Assembly (NCBI GenBank): GCA_005809105.1
Contig: SYLI01000066.1
Coordinates: forward strand, 1 to 64,000
Length of the DNA stretch: 64,000 nt
Direction: 5' to 3'
Source: Verrucomicrobiales bacterium
GTDB lineage: Bacteria > Verrucomicrobiota > Verrucomicrobiia > Limisphaerales > UBA1100
The position numbers and the translations under genes were made by a program. Shown in pieces: positions 17,808 to 25,818 of the stretch. Each line of letters starts with the position of its first letter. The stretch's first letter is position 1. The notes under the pieces were generated by a model, which was not told the DNA's origin, searched no databases, and saw only the letters and a list, made by a program, of their open reading frames with translations.

Positions 17808-18218
17808 ATGTCAGCGGAGGGCGCCCATCACGAACTTAAGGGATTGCATGTGAGCGTGGATGATCTGGTGTATCAAACCCAGGCGGTGACGCCGCCGGAC
17901 CGGCCGCATTGTTTTGCCTACTACATCAGCATCCACAACGACTCCGACCGCCCCGTGACCATCAAGGGGCGCAAGTGGGTGGTGCGCAGCGAGACCGGCG
18001 ACACCGTGGCTGTGGAAGGCGACGGCGTGGTGGGCCAGTTTCCCACCATCCAGCCCGGTGCCCGATTCACGTACAACAGCTACCACCTTTTTCAGGGACG
18101 GTACGCCGTTGCCGAAGGCAGCTATTTGGGAGCCGATGAAGAGGGACGGCGCGTGCAGGTGCGCATCCCGCGGTTCAAGATGGTGGTGCCGGGGGCGGCT
18201 AGCGGTGCCGATAGTTGA
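17808..18218 (+). CDS. apaG: ApaG domain protein (DUF525)
   Basis: The protein is 136 residues from ATG 17808. The family signature is clear: [51 protein letters not shown] and [20 protein letters not shown]. ApaG folds as a fibronectin-like beta-sandwich; genetic links to Co2+ and Mg2+ tolerance exist, but the biochemical role is unresolved. No apaH or ksgA is adjacent, unlike in Enterobacteria. Its last 20 bp overlap the convergent infA. Confidence 0.93.
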   Translation: MSAEGAHHELKGLHVSVDDLVYQTQAVTPPDRPHCFAYYISIHNDSDRPVTIKGRKWVVRSETGDTVAVEGDGVVGQFPTIQPGARFTYNSYHLFQGRYAVAEGSYLGADEEGRRVQVRIPRFKMVVPGAASGADS

Positions 18219-18417
18219 TGCGCGCCTTGGTGAGGTCGTAAGGCGACATCTCGATGTTGACCCGGTCGCCCACGGAAATCCGGATGAAGTGCTTGCGCAT
18301 TTTTCCGGAGATGTGCGCGAGCACCTCGCGCCCGTTGGGAAGCTTCACGCGGAACATGGTTCCTGGAAGCACTGCGCTGATGGTGCCTTCCAGTTCGATC
18401 GGTTCCTCTTTTGCCAT
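18199..18417 (-). CDS. infA: Translation initiation factor IF-1
   Basis: IF-1 is a 72-residue OB-fold protein that binds the ribosomal A site during initiation. [45 protein letters not shown] and [18 protein letters not shown] are canonical. Length matches the family. It is monocistronic here rather than in a ribosomal protein cluster. The 3' end overlaps apaG convergently by 20 bp. Confidence 0.97.
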   Translation of the reverse strand: MAKEEPIELEGTISAVLPGTMFRVKLPNGREVLAHISGKMRKHFIRISVGDRVNIEMSPYDLTKARINYRHR

Positions 18418-18510
18418 GCAGTTGCGCGCTATGACGCGCTATCGGGGCAGGGAAACTGCCGCAAAGGCCGGGGGGATGGCAAGAGCAATCGGTCTTGCGA
18501 ACATGGCCGC

Positions 18511-19491
18511 CTACGACTTGGGTTCGGGCCCCTTGGACGGCGGAGCCTTGGGTGCAGGCGGGGCCTCCTTCGACTTCTCGGGCGGCGTCGGCGAAGTGGG
18601 AGTAGTCGGTGGCACCGGCGGCTTGGGAACCACGGGGGTGGGCACCACCGCTGGAGCGGGCTCGGCCAGCAGTTTTGAAACCTTGGCTGCCAGATCATGG
18701 CGCGCGTTTAAGTCGCGCAAATTGCCGGCGCGATCCACCAGCCACATGGTGGGAATGAGAGTGATCCCGTGCTCCTCGAAAAACCGATTCTGCCAGCCCT
18801 TGCCGTCGAAGTGCTGCGGCCAGGCGACACCGTTCTCGCGCAGAAACCGGCGCAAGCGGTCGCCTTCGCGGTCCGCCGTGATTCCCAGAATCTCAAACTG
18901 GGGCGTGACGTCCTTCTTGTGATGCTGCTTGTGCAGCGCCTGAAGGCTGTCCACGTCGGCCACGCACGGGCCGCACCAAGTGGCCCAAAAACTGATGAGC
19001 ACCACCTGACCGCGCATTTTTGCCAGATCGACGGCGCGGGCGCCCCCGTCTTCCATGGGCAGCGCCTCAAATTGCATCGCCAGCGGCTTGCCCAGGCGGT
19101 CCAACTGGGCGAGGTGGGCGCGGGCGTGTTCGTGCGTGGTCTGCGCGGCGTTGGGTGCCTGGATGATTTCGTTGAGAAGGTCGCGGGTGCGCTTGAGATC
19201 CGCGGGCACGGGCTTTAACGCCGGATCGAGATAGGTCCAGTTGGCAGCCACCTCCACCAACATCGCCCAGGGCTCCGGCCGATCCGGGAACTGCTTAAAG
19301 AGCTTTTCGCGGATGCCCTTCTCGTAGGCCAGGAGCGCGTCGTGAAGGTTCACCGAGAGCTGCCTGCCGACGTCCTGGATGATCGGCCGCGCCGCATCAT
19401 CAAACTTGCCGGGCGCGTCCGCCCCTGTGGCAGGCTGGACCATGAGGCTGAGGCACGCAAATGCGGCCGCGCATTGGATGAGACGGGACAT
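18511..19491 (-). CDS. Secreted TlpA/ResA-like thioredoxin-fold protein (copy 1, Pro-rich tail)
   Basis: From ATG 19491 the protein is 326 residues. It has a signal peptide (MSRLIQCAAAFACLSLMVQPATGAD), a helical region of about 110 residues, then a thioredoxin domain with ISFWATWCGPCVADVD (Cys at about 173 and 176) and IPTMWLVDRAGNLRDLNAR containing the cis-Pro. A Pro/Thr/Lys-rich tail of roughly 45 residues ends the protein. It probably acts as a periplasmic thiol-disulfide reductant or peroxiredoxin-like protein. The next upstream gene on the same strand is a paralog without the tail, so this is a tandem duplication. Confidence 0.88.
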   Translation of the reverse strand: MSRLIQCAAAFACLSLMVQPATGADAPGKFDDAARPIIQDVGRQLSVNLHDALLAYEKGIREKLFKQFPDRPEPWAMLVEVAANWTYLDPALKPVPADLKRTRDLLNEIIQAPNAAQTTHEHARAHLAQLDRLGKPLAMQFEALPMEDGGARAVDLAKMRGQVVLISFWATWCGPCVADVDSLQALHKQHHKKDVTPQFEILGITADREGDRLRRFLRENGVAWPQHFDGKGWQNRFFEEHGITLIPTMWLVDRAGNLRDLNARHDLAAKVSKLLAEPAPAVVPTPVVPKPPVPPTTPTSPTPPEKSKEAPPAPKAPPSKGPEPKS

Positions 19492-19514
19492 ATCGAGCCG
19501 GTGGTTTTGAGGGG

Positions 19515-20342
19515 CTACTCGGCCGCCAGATACTTCTCCACCTTCTTGTCGAGTCCGGCACGGGCGTTCATGTCCACCAGATTGCCCTTCTTGTCCACGA
19601 GCCACATCGCCGGGATGCTGGTGATGGCGTACTCCTTGGCCAGTTTGCCCTCCCAGCCCTTGCCGTCAAAGTACTGCACCCAGGGCATCTTCTTTTCTTT
19701 GACGAAGGACGTGAGTTTCTCCTCGTCGTCGTCGAGGGAGATTCCCACGATTTCAAATCCCTTCGAGTGCAACGCTTCGTAGGTCTTCATCACGTTGGGA
19801 AGTTCCGCGACGCACGGCCCGCACCAGGTGGCCCAGAAGTCGATGAGCACCACCTTGCCTTTGAGCTTGGAGAGGTCCACTTCACGTCCATCCACGGCCT
19901 TGAACTTCAGGTTCACAGGCTTGCCCAGCGCCTCGGTCTTCTTGAGGAGACCCTCGGCGCGCTGGACAATGGGGGCAAATTTCTTGTTCTTAAGCTGCAC
20001 CAATCCCGCCAGAATTTCCTTTTGGACCTTGGGTTCCTCGACGATGGAGGCGGCCTCCAGAAGCATGGCCTGGGGGCCAACCTCATCGGGATAATCCTTC
20101 GCCAGCTTTCGGGCGCCGTCGATGTACGCCTTGATTGCCGCATCGCGGTCGGTGGCAATGAGCTTGCGAATCTCGGTGATGAACACCTTGGCGGCGTCAT
20201 CAAACGTGGGCTTCTCTTTCTTTGCCTCGGGCTTGCCTTTGGGTTCGTCGGCCGCGCGCAAGGCACTGGGGCCTGTCACCCAAGCCGTGAGGCCGAGGAT
20301 GAAGGCGAGGGCGGCAGTGAGGGTAGTGGGCGTGGTTTTCAT
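19515..20342 (-). CDS. Secreted TlpA/ResA-like thioredoxin-fold protein (copy 2)
   Basis: The protein is 275 residues with a signal peptide (ALAFILGLTAWVTGPSALRA), a Lys/Glu/Pro-rich linker, a helical TPR-like segment (KVFITEIRKLIATDRDAAIKA), and a thioredoxin domain with LIDFWATWCGPCVAEL (Cys about 174 and 177) and ITSIPAMWLVDKKGNLVD. Domain order and the odd phrase VQYFDGKGWEGKLAKEY match copy 1 (PQHFDGKGWQNRFFEEH), showing duplication. It lies 23 bp upstream of copy 1, so the two are probably co-transcribed. The oxidised partner is unknown. Confidence 0.9.
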   Translation of the reverse strand: MKTTPTTLTAALAFILGLTAWVTGPSALRAADEPKGKPEAKKEKPTFDDAAKVFITEIRKLIATDRDAAIKAYIDGARKLAKDYPDEVGPQAMLLEAASIVEEPKVQKEILAGLVQLKNKKFAPIVQRAEGLLKKTEALGKPVNLKFKAVDGREVDLSKLKGKVVLIDFWATWCGPCVAELPNVMKTYEALHSKGFEIVGISLDDDEEKLTSFVKEKKMPWVQYFDGKGWEGKLAKEYAITSIPAMWLVDKKGNLVDMNARAGLDKKVEKYLAAE

Positions 20343-20414
20343 TTGAGAGATGGGGCGATCTGGTGCGCGACTCTAACCTCGCCGCGGCGCCATTGGCCAG
20401 CAGTAAATGGGAGA

Positions 20415-20624
20415 TCACCCACCAGCCACGATGCGGACAATTTCAAGCCGATCGCCATTCTGCAGGATGCGCCCCCAAAACTCCGAGGGCGCCACGGCTT
20501 CGCCGTTGTGCTCCACCACCACACTGCGCGGCCGCAGCTCCCGGCTTTTCAAGAAATCCTCCAGCGCACAGGGAAGCTGCGCCGCCAGCGGCTCGCCGTT
20601 GGTGATGAGCACCCCGTGAGGCAT
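20415..20624 (-). CDS. thiS: Sulfur carrier protein ThiS
   Basis: From ATG 20624 the product is 69 residues with a ubiquitin-like fold, ending IVRIVAGG, the di-glycine tail that is adenylated and thiocarboxylated for thiazole synthesis. VLITNGEPLAAQLPCALEDFLKSREL and VVVEHNGEAVAPSEFW match ThiS strands. The start is 2 bp after the metallophosphoesterase stop, so it is translated from the same mRNA. thiH is two genes upstream, but thiG and thiF are not in the window. Confidence 0.9.
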   Translation of the reverse strand: MPHGVLITNGEPLAAQLPCALEDFLKSRELRPRSVVVEHNGEAVAPSEFWGRILQNGDRLEIVRIVAGG

Positions 20625-20626
20625 CG

Positions 20627-21535
20627 TTAGCTCAACGTCAACAGCGCGGCTTCCGGGCGGCAATTGAGGCGCAGCCCGTGCAGGTTGCCCACGCCCTTGG
20701 TGATGTAGACCCAGCGGCCGCGCCAGAGGTGAAGCCCGCGCACCCGGTGCTTGTCACGAACCGGTGCCAGTAGCGCGCCCAGTCCGGGCAGCAGCCATTG
20801 GCCGCCATGGGTGTGGCCGCTCAGCATCAAGGACCAGTGAAAAGGAGCCAGAAGGGTCTTGGTATCCGGGTTGTGGGAGAGCACCACCGTGGGCGCGCCC
20901 GGTTCGAGTGGAGTGGCAAACGCCGCCTCGGGATGGCATTCGTCATTCCATGGATCGCCCACCCCAACCAGATTCAGGCATTGGCTTCCCAATTGCAGGG
21001 CGCAGCCCCGATTGTGCAGCAGGGTGACACCCGCCTGACGAAGCAGGCGCCGCACCGGATGCGCGCTGGCATAGCCCAGCCTGCTGCCAGCCCACGGGCC
21101 ACCGTCGTGATTGCCCAGACAGGCGAAGGTCGGGGCGGCGCGGGAGAGGCGTTTCAGGGCGGCTGCGTAGGGGTCGTATGCGTTGTATTTCCAGGTGATG
21201 AAATCGCCTGTGAGGCAGATGAGGTGCGGCTTGTGCTCCAGTCCCAGCTCGAACACGCGCTCGAGGTAGCCCAGGCTCACCACACGCGATGCATGCAGGT
21301 CCGAAAGGTGCAGGACGCGCAGGGGCTCTCGCAGGCCGATGGGGATGTCGTGCCGGGCGATGTCGATCCAGCCGCTCTCCCAAAAGCGCATGGGGGGCGC
21401 GGGCGGCGCATCCAGATTCCGGTGGCGCAGCCGCGCGTGAATGAGGCGCCGCCGCGGCCCGCTGGGAGCACGTGCGGGGACACCGGGGGCAAACTGCAGC
21501 GATTCCAACAAGAGTGGCAGGATAGCCCGGCGCAT
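20627..21535 (-). CDS. Metallophosphoesterase (YkuE/YaeI-like)
   Basis: The 302-residue protein starts at ATG 21535, 35 bp after the thiH stop. The calcineurin-like metal-binding motifs are all present in order: LHLSDLHAS, LTGDFITW, LGNHDGG, VVLSHNPD and LSGHTHGGQWLLPG. KGVGNLHGLRLNCRPE near the C-terminus is typical of the YkuE subfamily, which includes enzymes acting on UDP-2,3-diacylglucosamine (LpxG/LpxI-like) and general phosphodiesterases. It sits between two thiamine genes, which may be incidental. The substrate is not predictable from sequence. Confidence 0.87.
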   Translation of the reverse strand: MRRAILPLLLESLQFAPGVPARAPSGPRRRLIHARLRHRNLDAPPAPPMRFWESGWIDIARHDIPIGLREPLRVLHLSDLHASRVVSLGYLERVFELGLEHKPHLICLTGDFITWKYNAYDPYAAALKRLSRAAPTFACLGNHDGGPWAGSRLGYASAHPVRRLLRQAGVTLLHNRGCALQLGSQCLNLVGVGDPWNDECHPEAAFATPLEPGAPTVVLSHNPDTKTLLAPFHWSLMLSGHTHGGQWLLPGLGALLAPVRDKHRVRGLHLWRGRWVYITKGVGNLHGLRLNCRPEAALLTLS

Positions 21536-21570
21536 CCGCCCGTCAATGGCGATTGCCGTCGTAAGAGTCT

Positions 21571-22746
21571 TTACGTGTGGAGCGCGCAGTCCCAGTCCTT
21601 CCAAACCGGCTCGTAGCCGGCGGCGCAGATCTGCGCGGCTACTTCGGCGGGGGGGCGTTCGTCGGCGATGTCAAACTGGCCGGTGGCCCATTGGCTTGAG
21701 CCCTCAGCCAACGCCACGATGCTGCCGCGCTGCGTGCGGTGAATCTTGTCGCGGCCCGCACCGGTGTAGCCGCCGGGCTCGGTGTGGCTGCCCGCACTCA
21801 TGTGAGTGACGCCCAGGAGCAGCAGGCGGTCGCGCAGACGGGCGCTTTCGCGGGTGGAGAGCACCAACCCCACGTCGGGAAGAAAGAGGCGCAGCGCGCA
21901 GAGCAACTGCACCAGCTCTGCGTCCGTCACGTTCACTCGTGGCTCGAAGTCTCCGGCACAGGGGCGCAGGCGCGGCAGGGAAATCGTGAGCTGCGCCTTC
22001 CAGCAATGCCGCAGCAGCCATTGCGCGTGGGCCGCCACGCACAGGGCTTCCCAACGCCAGTCGCCCAGGCCCAGCAGCACGCCGATTCCCAAGCGGCGGA
22101 ATCCCGCCGCGTACGCGCGCTCTGGCGTAGCCAGTCGCCAGTCAAAGTCGCGCTTGGGGCCTGCCGTGTGGAGGTCGGCATACACAGGCCGGTCGTAGGT
22201 TTCCTGATACACCACCAGACCTTCAGCTCCGGCGGCGACGATGGGCCGATACTCGTCAGTTTCCATGGGGCCCACTTCGAGCGCGATGCCCGGCACCACT
22301 TGGCGCAGGGCGGCGGTGCAGTCGCGCAAGTAAGTGGCAGAGATAAATCGCGGATGCTCGCCTGCCACGAGCAGCAGATTACGAAACCCCTGTGCAGCCA
22401 GAGCCCGCGCCTCGGCGGCTGCTTCGTCCGGCGAGAGGGTGAGCCGCAGGATGGGGTTGTCGCGTGAGAATCCGCAGTAGGCGCAGTTGTTGATGCATTC
22501 GTTTGAAAGGTACAAGGGCGCAAACATGCGAATGACCTTGCCAAAGCGCTGCTGCGTGAGCGTCTGGGTGCGCCGGGCCATGGGCTCCAGGCAGGCGGCT
22601 CCCTCTGGGGAAATAAGCCGGGCAAAATCCGACAGAGTGGGCCTTCCCAACCCCACACTGTGCCGGGCGTCGGCGGCTGGGCACTGCATGGACAGGTGCA
22701 ACAGGCGCTCCAGCGGAAGCTGGCGGTAGGCGTCGACAAAACTCAC
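21571..22746 (-). CDS. thiH: 2-iminoacetate synthase ThiH (radical SAM)
   Basis: ThiH cleaves tyrosine to dehydroglycine for the thiazole ring. The radical-SAM cysteines are in CINNCAYCGF (CxxxCxxC, about residues 84-91), preceded by FAPLYLSN as in ThiH. Other matches are LLVAGEHP, VYQETYDRPVYADLHTAGPK, GIGVLLGLGDWRWEAL, SLPRLRPC and STRESARLRD. I prefer GTG 22746 (MSFVDAYRQL), which aligns with the start of known ThiH; the track uses TTG 22797. Product length is 391. It leads the thiH-phosphoesterase-thiS operon. Confidence 0.94.
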   Translation of the reverse strand: MSFVDAYRQLPLERLLHLSMQCPAADARHSVGLGRPTLSDFARLISPEGAACLEPMARRTQTLTQQRFGKVIRMFAPLYLSNECINNCAYCGFSRDNPILRLTLSPDEAAAEARALAAQGFRNLLLVAGEHPRFISATYLRDCTAALRQVVPGIALEVGPMETDEYRPIVAAGAEGLVVYQETYDRPVYADLHTAGPKRDFDWRLATPERAYAAGFRRLGIGVLLGLGDWRWEALCVAAHAQWLLRHCWKAQLTISLPRLRPCAGDFEPRVNVTDAELVQLLCALRLFLPDVGLVLSTRESARLRDRLLLLGVTHMSAGSHTEPGGYTGAGRDKIHRTQRGSIVALAEGSSQWATGQFDIADERPPAEVAAQICAAGYEPVWKDWDCALHT

Positions 22747-22802
22747 CTGCAAAAGGTGGCAGGAGGATGCCTGACTGTCCAGCGGGCTTGGGGGCAAGGG
22801 CG

Positions 22803-22835
22803 TTGCCAGCGGCCGTGCGAATAATTTTTTCTCCC
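22803..22835 (+). promoter_or_regulatory. Promoter-like element before parA (recurrent motif copy 2)
   Basis: TTGCCAGCGGC followed by TAATTTTTTCTCCCC, about 25 bp before ATG 22860. It aligns with the elements upstream of apaG and the MFS gene. The region between the thiH and parA starts is only 113 bp, so this must include the parA promoter. Confidence 0.4.
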
Positions 22836-22859
22836 CACGAGATGGGGGGCAGGGGTCTA

Positions 22860-23693
22860 ATGCCTCCCGTGAGTCACGTGATCGTCGTGGCCACTCAGAA
22901 GGGGGGCGTCGGCAAGACCACCACTGCGGTGAATCTGGCCGCCTGCCTCGCTGCGCAGGGGCGTTCGGTGCTGCTGCTCGATTTGGATCCGCAAGCCAAT
23001 GCCACCAGCGGTCTGGGATTGGAGAAGGTGGCCGGTGGCAGCGTCTACGGCGCGTTGCTGGGGCACGAGCTGCTGGTGGACAAGGTGCGGGCCACTTCCC
23101 AGCCCAACCTGTTCATCGTCCCCAGCGAGATGGATCTGTGCGGCGCGGAGATTGAACTGCCCCGAATGGAGGGGCATCTGCAGCGGCTGCGTCGGGCGTT
23201 GCAGGGGCTCACTGAGCGCGCGCAGTTTGACGTGGTGCTCATCGATTCGCCGCCCTCGCTGGGCGTGCTGACACTCAATGCGTTTGTGGCGGCGGAGAGC
23301 GTGCTGGTGCCCCTACAGTGCGAGTATTACGCGCTCGAGGGAATTTCCACGGTGAACTGGCTGCTCGAGCGTGTGCGGCAGTCGGGCGAAAATCCATCGC
23401 TCTCCATCATGGGGATCGTGATGACCATGTATGACGCGCGCACGCGGCTCTCTTCGCAGGTGGTCGAGGAAGCGTCCCGGCATTTTGGCGAGAAGGTGTT
23501 TGAGACGCGCATCCCGCGCTCCACGCGCTTGGCCGAGGCGCCCAGTCACGGCTGTTCCATACTGCAGTATGATCCCCACAGTGCTGCCGCCGCTGCCTAT
23601 GAGGTGCTGGCGCAGGAAGTCGCGTCGCGCCTTGGGCTCTCTGCGTCAGGGGCAGGCGAACATGCGTGTGTGCCGGTGCAAAATGTTGCTTGA
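22860..23693 (+). CDS. parA: ParA/Soj family ATPase
   Basis: This 277-residue P-loop ATPase has the deviant Walker A motif VVATQKGGVGKTTTAVNLAA, Walker B-type LLLDLDPQANATSGLG, and VLIDSPPSLGVLTLNA, typical of chromosome-partitioning ParA/Soj. QCEYYALEGISTVNWLLERV and TMYDARTRLSSQVVEE are also family hallmarks. ATG 22860 follows a G-rich stretch that may act as ribosome-binding site; ATG 22842 is an alternative. Unusually, parB does not follow; the next gene encodes a PQQ-type propeller. It may work with a ParB elsewhere. Confidence 0.93.
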   Translation: MPPVSHVIVVATQKGGVGKTTTAVNLAACLAAQGRSVLLLDLDPQANATSGLGLEKVAGGSVYGALLGHELLVDKVRATSQPNLFIVPSEMDLCGAEIELPRMEGHLQRLRRALQGLTERAQFDVVLIDSPPSLGVLTLNAFVAAESVLVPLQCEYYALEGISTVNWLLERVRQSGENPSLSIMGIVMTMYDARTRLSSQVVEEASRHFGEKVFETRIPRSTRLAEAPSHGCSILQYDPHSAAAAAYEVLAQEVASRLGLSASGAGEHACVPVQNVA

Positions 23694-23742
23694 AGAAGCG
23701 CCCTCAAGGCCTAACATCGCGCCTTCCTCTATGGCGGCAACC

Positions 23743-25023
23743 ATGAAGAACTTGCAACCTCTGGCGACTTTTTTTGCCTTCGCCTTGCTTCTGGAATCTT
23801 CGCAGGCGGCCGACTGGACCCAATATCGCGGCCCGAACCACGATGGCTCCACCGTGGAGAAGATTCCCGCCAAGTGGCCGGCATCGGGGTTGCGCACGCT
23901 CTGGAAGGTTCCGGCACCGGGAGGATTTAGTTCCTTCGCGGTATCGCAAGGCCTTGCCGTCACTCAGGTGATTCGCGAGGGCCGCGAGTGCGTGGTGGCC
24001 CTTGATGCGATGACCGGAAAGGAAGCGTGGGCGGTGGAGTTGGGGGCCGCGGATTACGGGCACAACGGTGGCAATGCAGGCGCCAAGGGAAATGACGGCG
24101 GCGATGGACCGCGCTCCACGCCCACCTTGGACGGCGACCACGCGTACGTCTTGTCTTCGGATCTTCGTTTGTGGTGCCTCAATGCCAAGTCCGGAAAGAA
24201 GGCATGGATGGTGGACTTGATGGCGGAGCATGGAGGCCCCAACATCAAATGGAAGAACGCCGCCTCGCCGTTGCTGGACGGCGATCAGGTCTTCGTCGCG
24301 GGCGGTGGTGCCGGTTCGACGTTTCTCGCCTTTGACAAGCTGACCGGCAAGGTGTTTTGGAAATCTGGAACCGAAACCATCACGCATGCCACCCCGGTGC
24401 GCACGACGCTCCACGGAGTGGCGCAGGTGATTTTCTTTGTGCAGAGCGGACTGGTTTCGCTGGACCGCGCCACGGGGCGTGAACTGTGGCGGCAGGCCTT
24501 CCGGTTTTCGGTTTCCACTGCCATCAGTCCGGTGGTGGCGCAAGACGTGGTGTACTGCTCGGCGGGTTACGGAGTGGGCGGCGGCGCCTACCGTATTTCC
24601 AAGACCGATGGGAAGTGGGCCGCCGAGGAGCAGTGGCGCGCGCACGGCAATGGCCAGTCGGCCAATCACTGGAGCACGCCCTTGCACCGCGAGGGGCACC
24701 TCTACGGGGTTTTTGGTTTTAAGGAATATGCGACGGGGCCTGTGAAATGTGTGGAGCTTGCGACTGGTGCTGTGAAATGGCAGAAGCCCAATTTTGGCGC
24801 GGGCAATGCGGTGCTGGCTGGCGGGCACCTACTGGTGCTGACCGATTTGGGCGACTTGGTGTTGCTGGCGGCGCAGGCGGCTGAGCAGCCCGAATTGGCG
24901 CGGGCCCATGTGGTAGATGGCAAGTGTTGGTCAACCCCCGCGCTGAGCAACGGGCGTGTGTATGTGCGCAGCACCAAGGAGGCGGCGTGCGTTGAGCTGC
25001 CGCGGGCCCTCTCCTCGCGATGA
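23743..25023 (+). CDS. Secreted PQQ-like beta-propeller repeat protein
   Basis: The protein is 426 residues from ATG 23743 with a signal peptide (LQPLATFFAFALLLESSQA). It begins with DWTQYRGPNHDGSTVEKIPAKWP, the WxQxRGPxxdG opening common in planctomycete and verrucomicrobial outer-membrane-biogenesis-like (BamB-type) proteins. Blades such as VVALDAMTGKEAWAVEL, LWCLNAKSGKKAWMVDL, FLAFDKLTGKVFWKSG and LVSLDRATGRELWRQA follow. It may be a scaffold or quinoprotein-like; no quinoprotein active-site residues are evident. The stop overlaps the next gene's ATG (ATGA). Confidence 0.85.
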   Translation: MKNLQPLATFFAFALLLESSQAADWTQYRGPNHDGSTVEKIPAKWPASGLRTLWKVPAPGGFSSFAVSQGLAVTQVIREGRECVVALDAMTGKEAWAVELGAADYGHNGGNAGAKGNDGGDGPRSTPTLDGDHAYVLSSDLRLWCLNAKSGKKAWMVDLMAEHGGPNIKWKNAASPLLDGDQVFVAGGGAGSTFLAFDKLTGKVFWKSGTETITHATPVRTTLHGVAQVIFFVQSGLVSLDRATGRELWRQAFRFSVSTAISPVVAQDVVYCSAGYGVGGGAYRISKTDGKWAAEEQWRAHGNGQSANHWSTPLHREGHLYGVFGFKEYATGPVKCVELATGAVKWQKPNFGAGNAVLAGGHLLVLTDLGDLVLLAAQAAEQPELARAHVVDGKCWSTPALSNGRVYVRSTKEAACVELPRALSSR

Positions 25024-25793
25024 ACCCAACGCCGGGCCAACTGCAGCCGGCCGCTCCTGCCCCCGCCGCAATCACGACCTCCAAGCAGCCGGTCGAGATG
25101 GTGGTTGAACGGGTGGTGATGGAGCTGCCCGACACCAAGACGATTCGCCTCATCTGGCCGCAGGATTACAATCCGCAGTTTCTGACGGGACAATTCATCA
25201 CCGTGTCCTGGCCGGACACCCCGAAGTACCGCCGGGCCTACTCGCTCTCAAGCTGTGCGCTCGATCGCGGCCACTTTGAAATTACCGTCAAGCGCGAGGG
25301 CAGGATGGGAACGCGCATGGTTGACTGGGCCAAGGAGGGCGACCTCTTGCAAGTGATCCGTCCGGCAGGAAAGTTCCTGCCTGTCTACGATGCTGACAAA
25401 CACCTGATTTGCATCGCGGGCGGATCGGGCGTCACTCCCTTTCGCGGTTTTGCGCGCGAGGCCACATCGCGAGGGCTTTCCACGCGCCTGACGGTCCTTT
25501 ATTCCGTGCGCACCACCAAGGACATCATCTTTCATGACGAGTTTCGCGAGATGGAAAAGCGAAATCCCAACCTCAAGTTTGCCGTGACCTGCACGCGCTT
25601 GGAGGTGGACGACCCTTGGGAGGGACGCCGCGGCAGACTGGACGTGGCTTGGATTCGCGAACAGGTGACCGACATTGGTAACGCGGTGTTCTACGCCTGT
25701 GGTCCGACGCCGCTGGTGGAATTTGCCGAGGATCTTGTGGTCAATCACATGGCCGTGCCACGCGCCCAGCTTCGAACCGAGATCTGGGGCTAG
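25020..25793 (+). CDS. FAD/NAD(P)-dependent flavodoxin/ferredoxin reductase-type oxidoreductase
   Basis: The protein is 257 residues. FAD-binding motif RRAYSLSS follows a beta-barrel start (VVMELPDTKTIRLIWP). The NAD(P) domain shows CIAGGSGVTPFRGFARE and FYACGPTPLVEFAEDLV, as in FNR-like reductases. There is no C-terminal or N-terminal 2Fe-2S ferredoxin domain, so it probably donates to or receives electrons from a separate carrier. It is translationally coupled (ATGA) to the PQQ-propeller gene and 25 bp upstream of gcvT. A link to glycine metabolism is not shown. Confidence 0.85.
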   Translation: MNPTPGQLQPAAPAPAAITTSKQPVEMVVERVVMELPDTKTIRLIWPQDYNPQFLTGQFITVSWPDTPKYRRAYSLSSCALDRGHFEITVKREGRMGTRMVDWAKEGDLLQVIRPAGKFLPVYDADKHLICIAGGSGVTPFRGFAREATSRGLSTRLTVLYSVRTTKDIIFHDEFREMEKRNPNLKFAVTCTRLEVDDPWEGRRGRLDVAWIREQVTDIGNAVFYACGPTPLVEFAEDLVVNHMAVPRAQLRTEIWG

Positions 25794-25818
25794 GTGGCCG
25801 CTTCCCGCTTTTCCTGAC

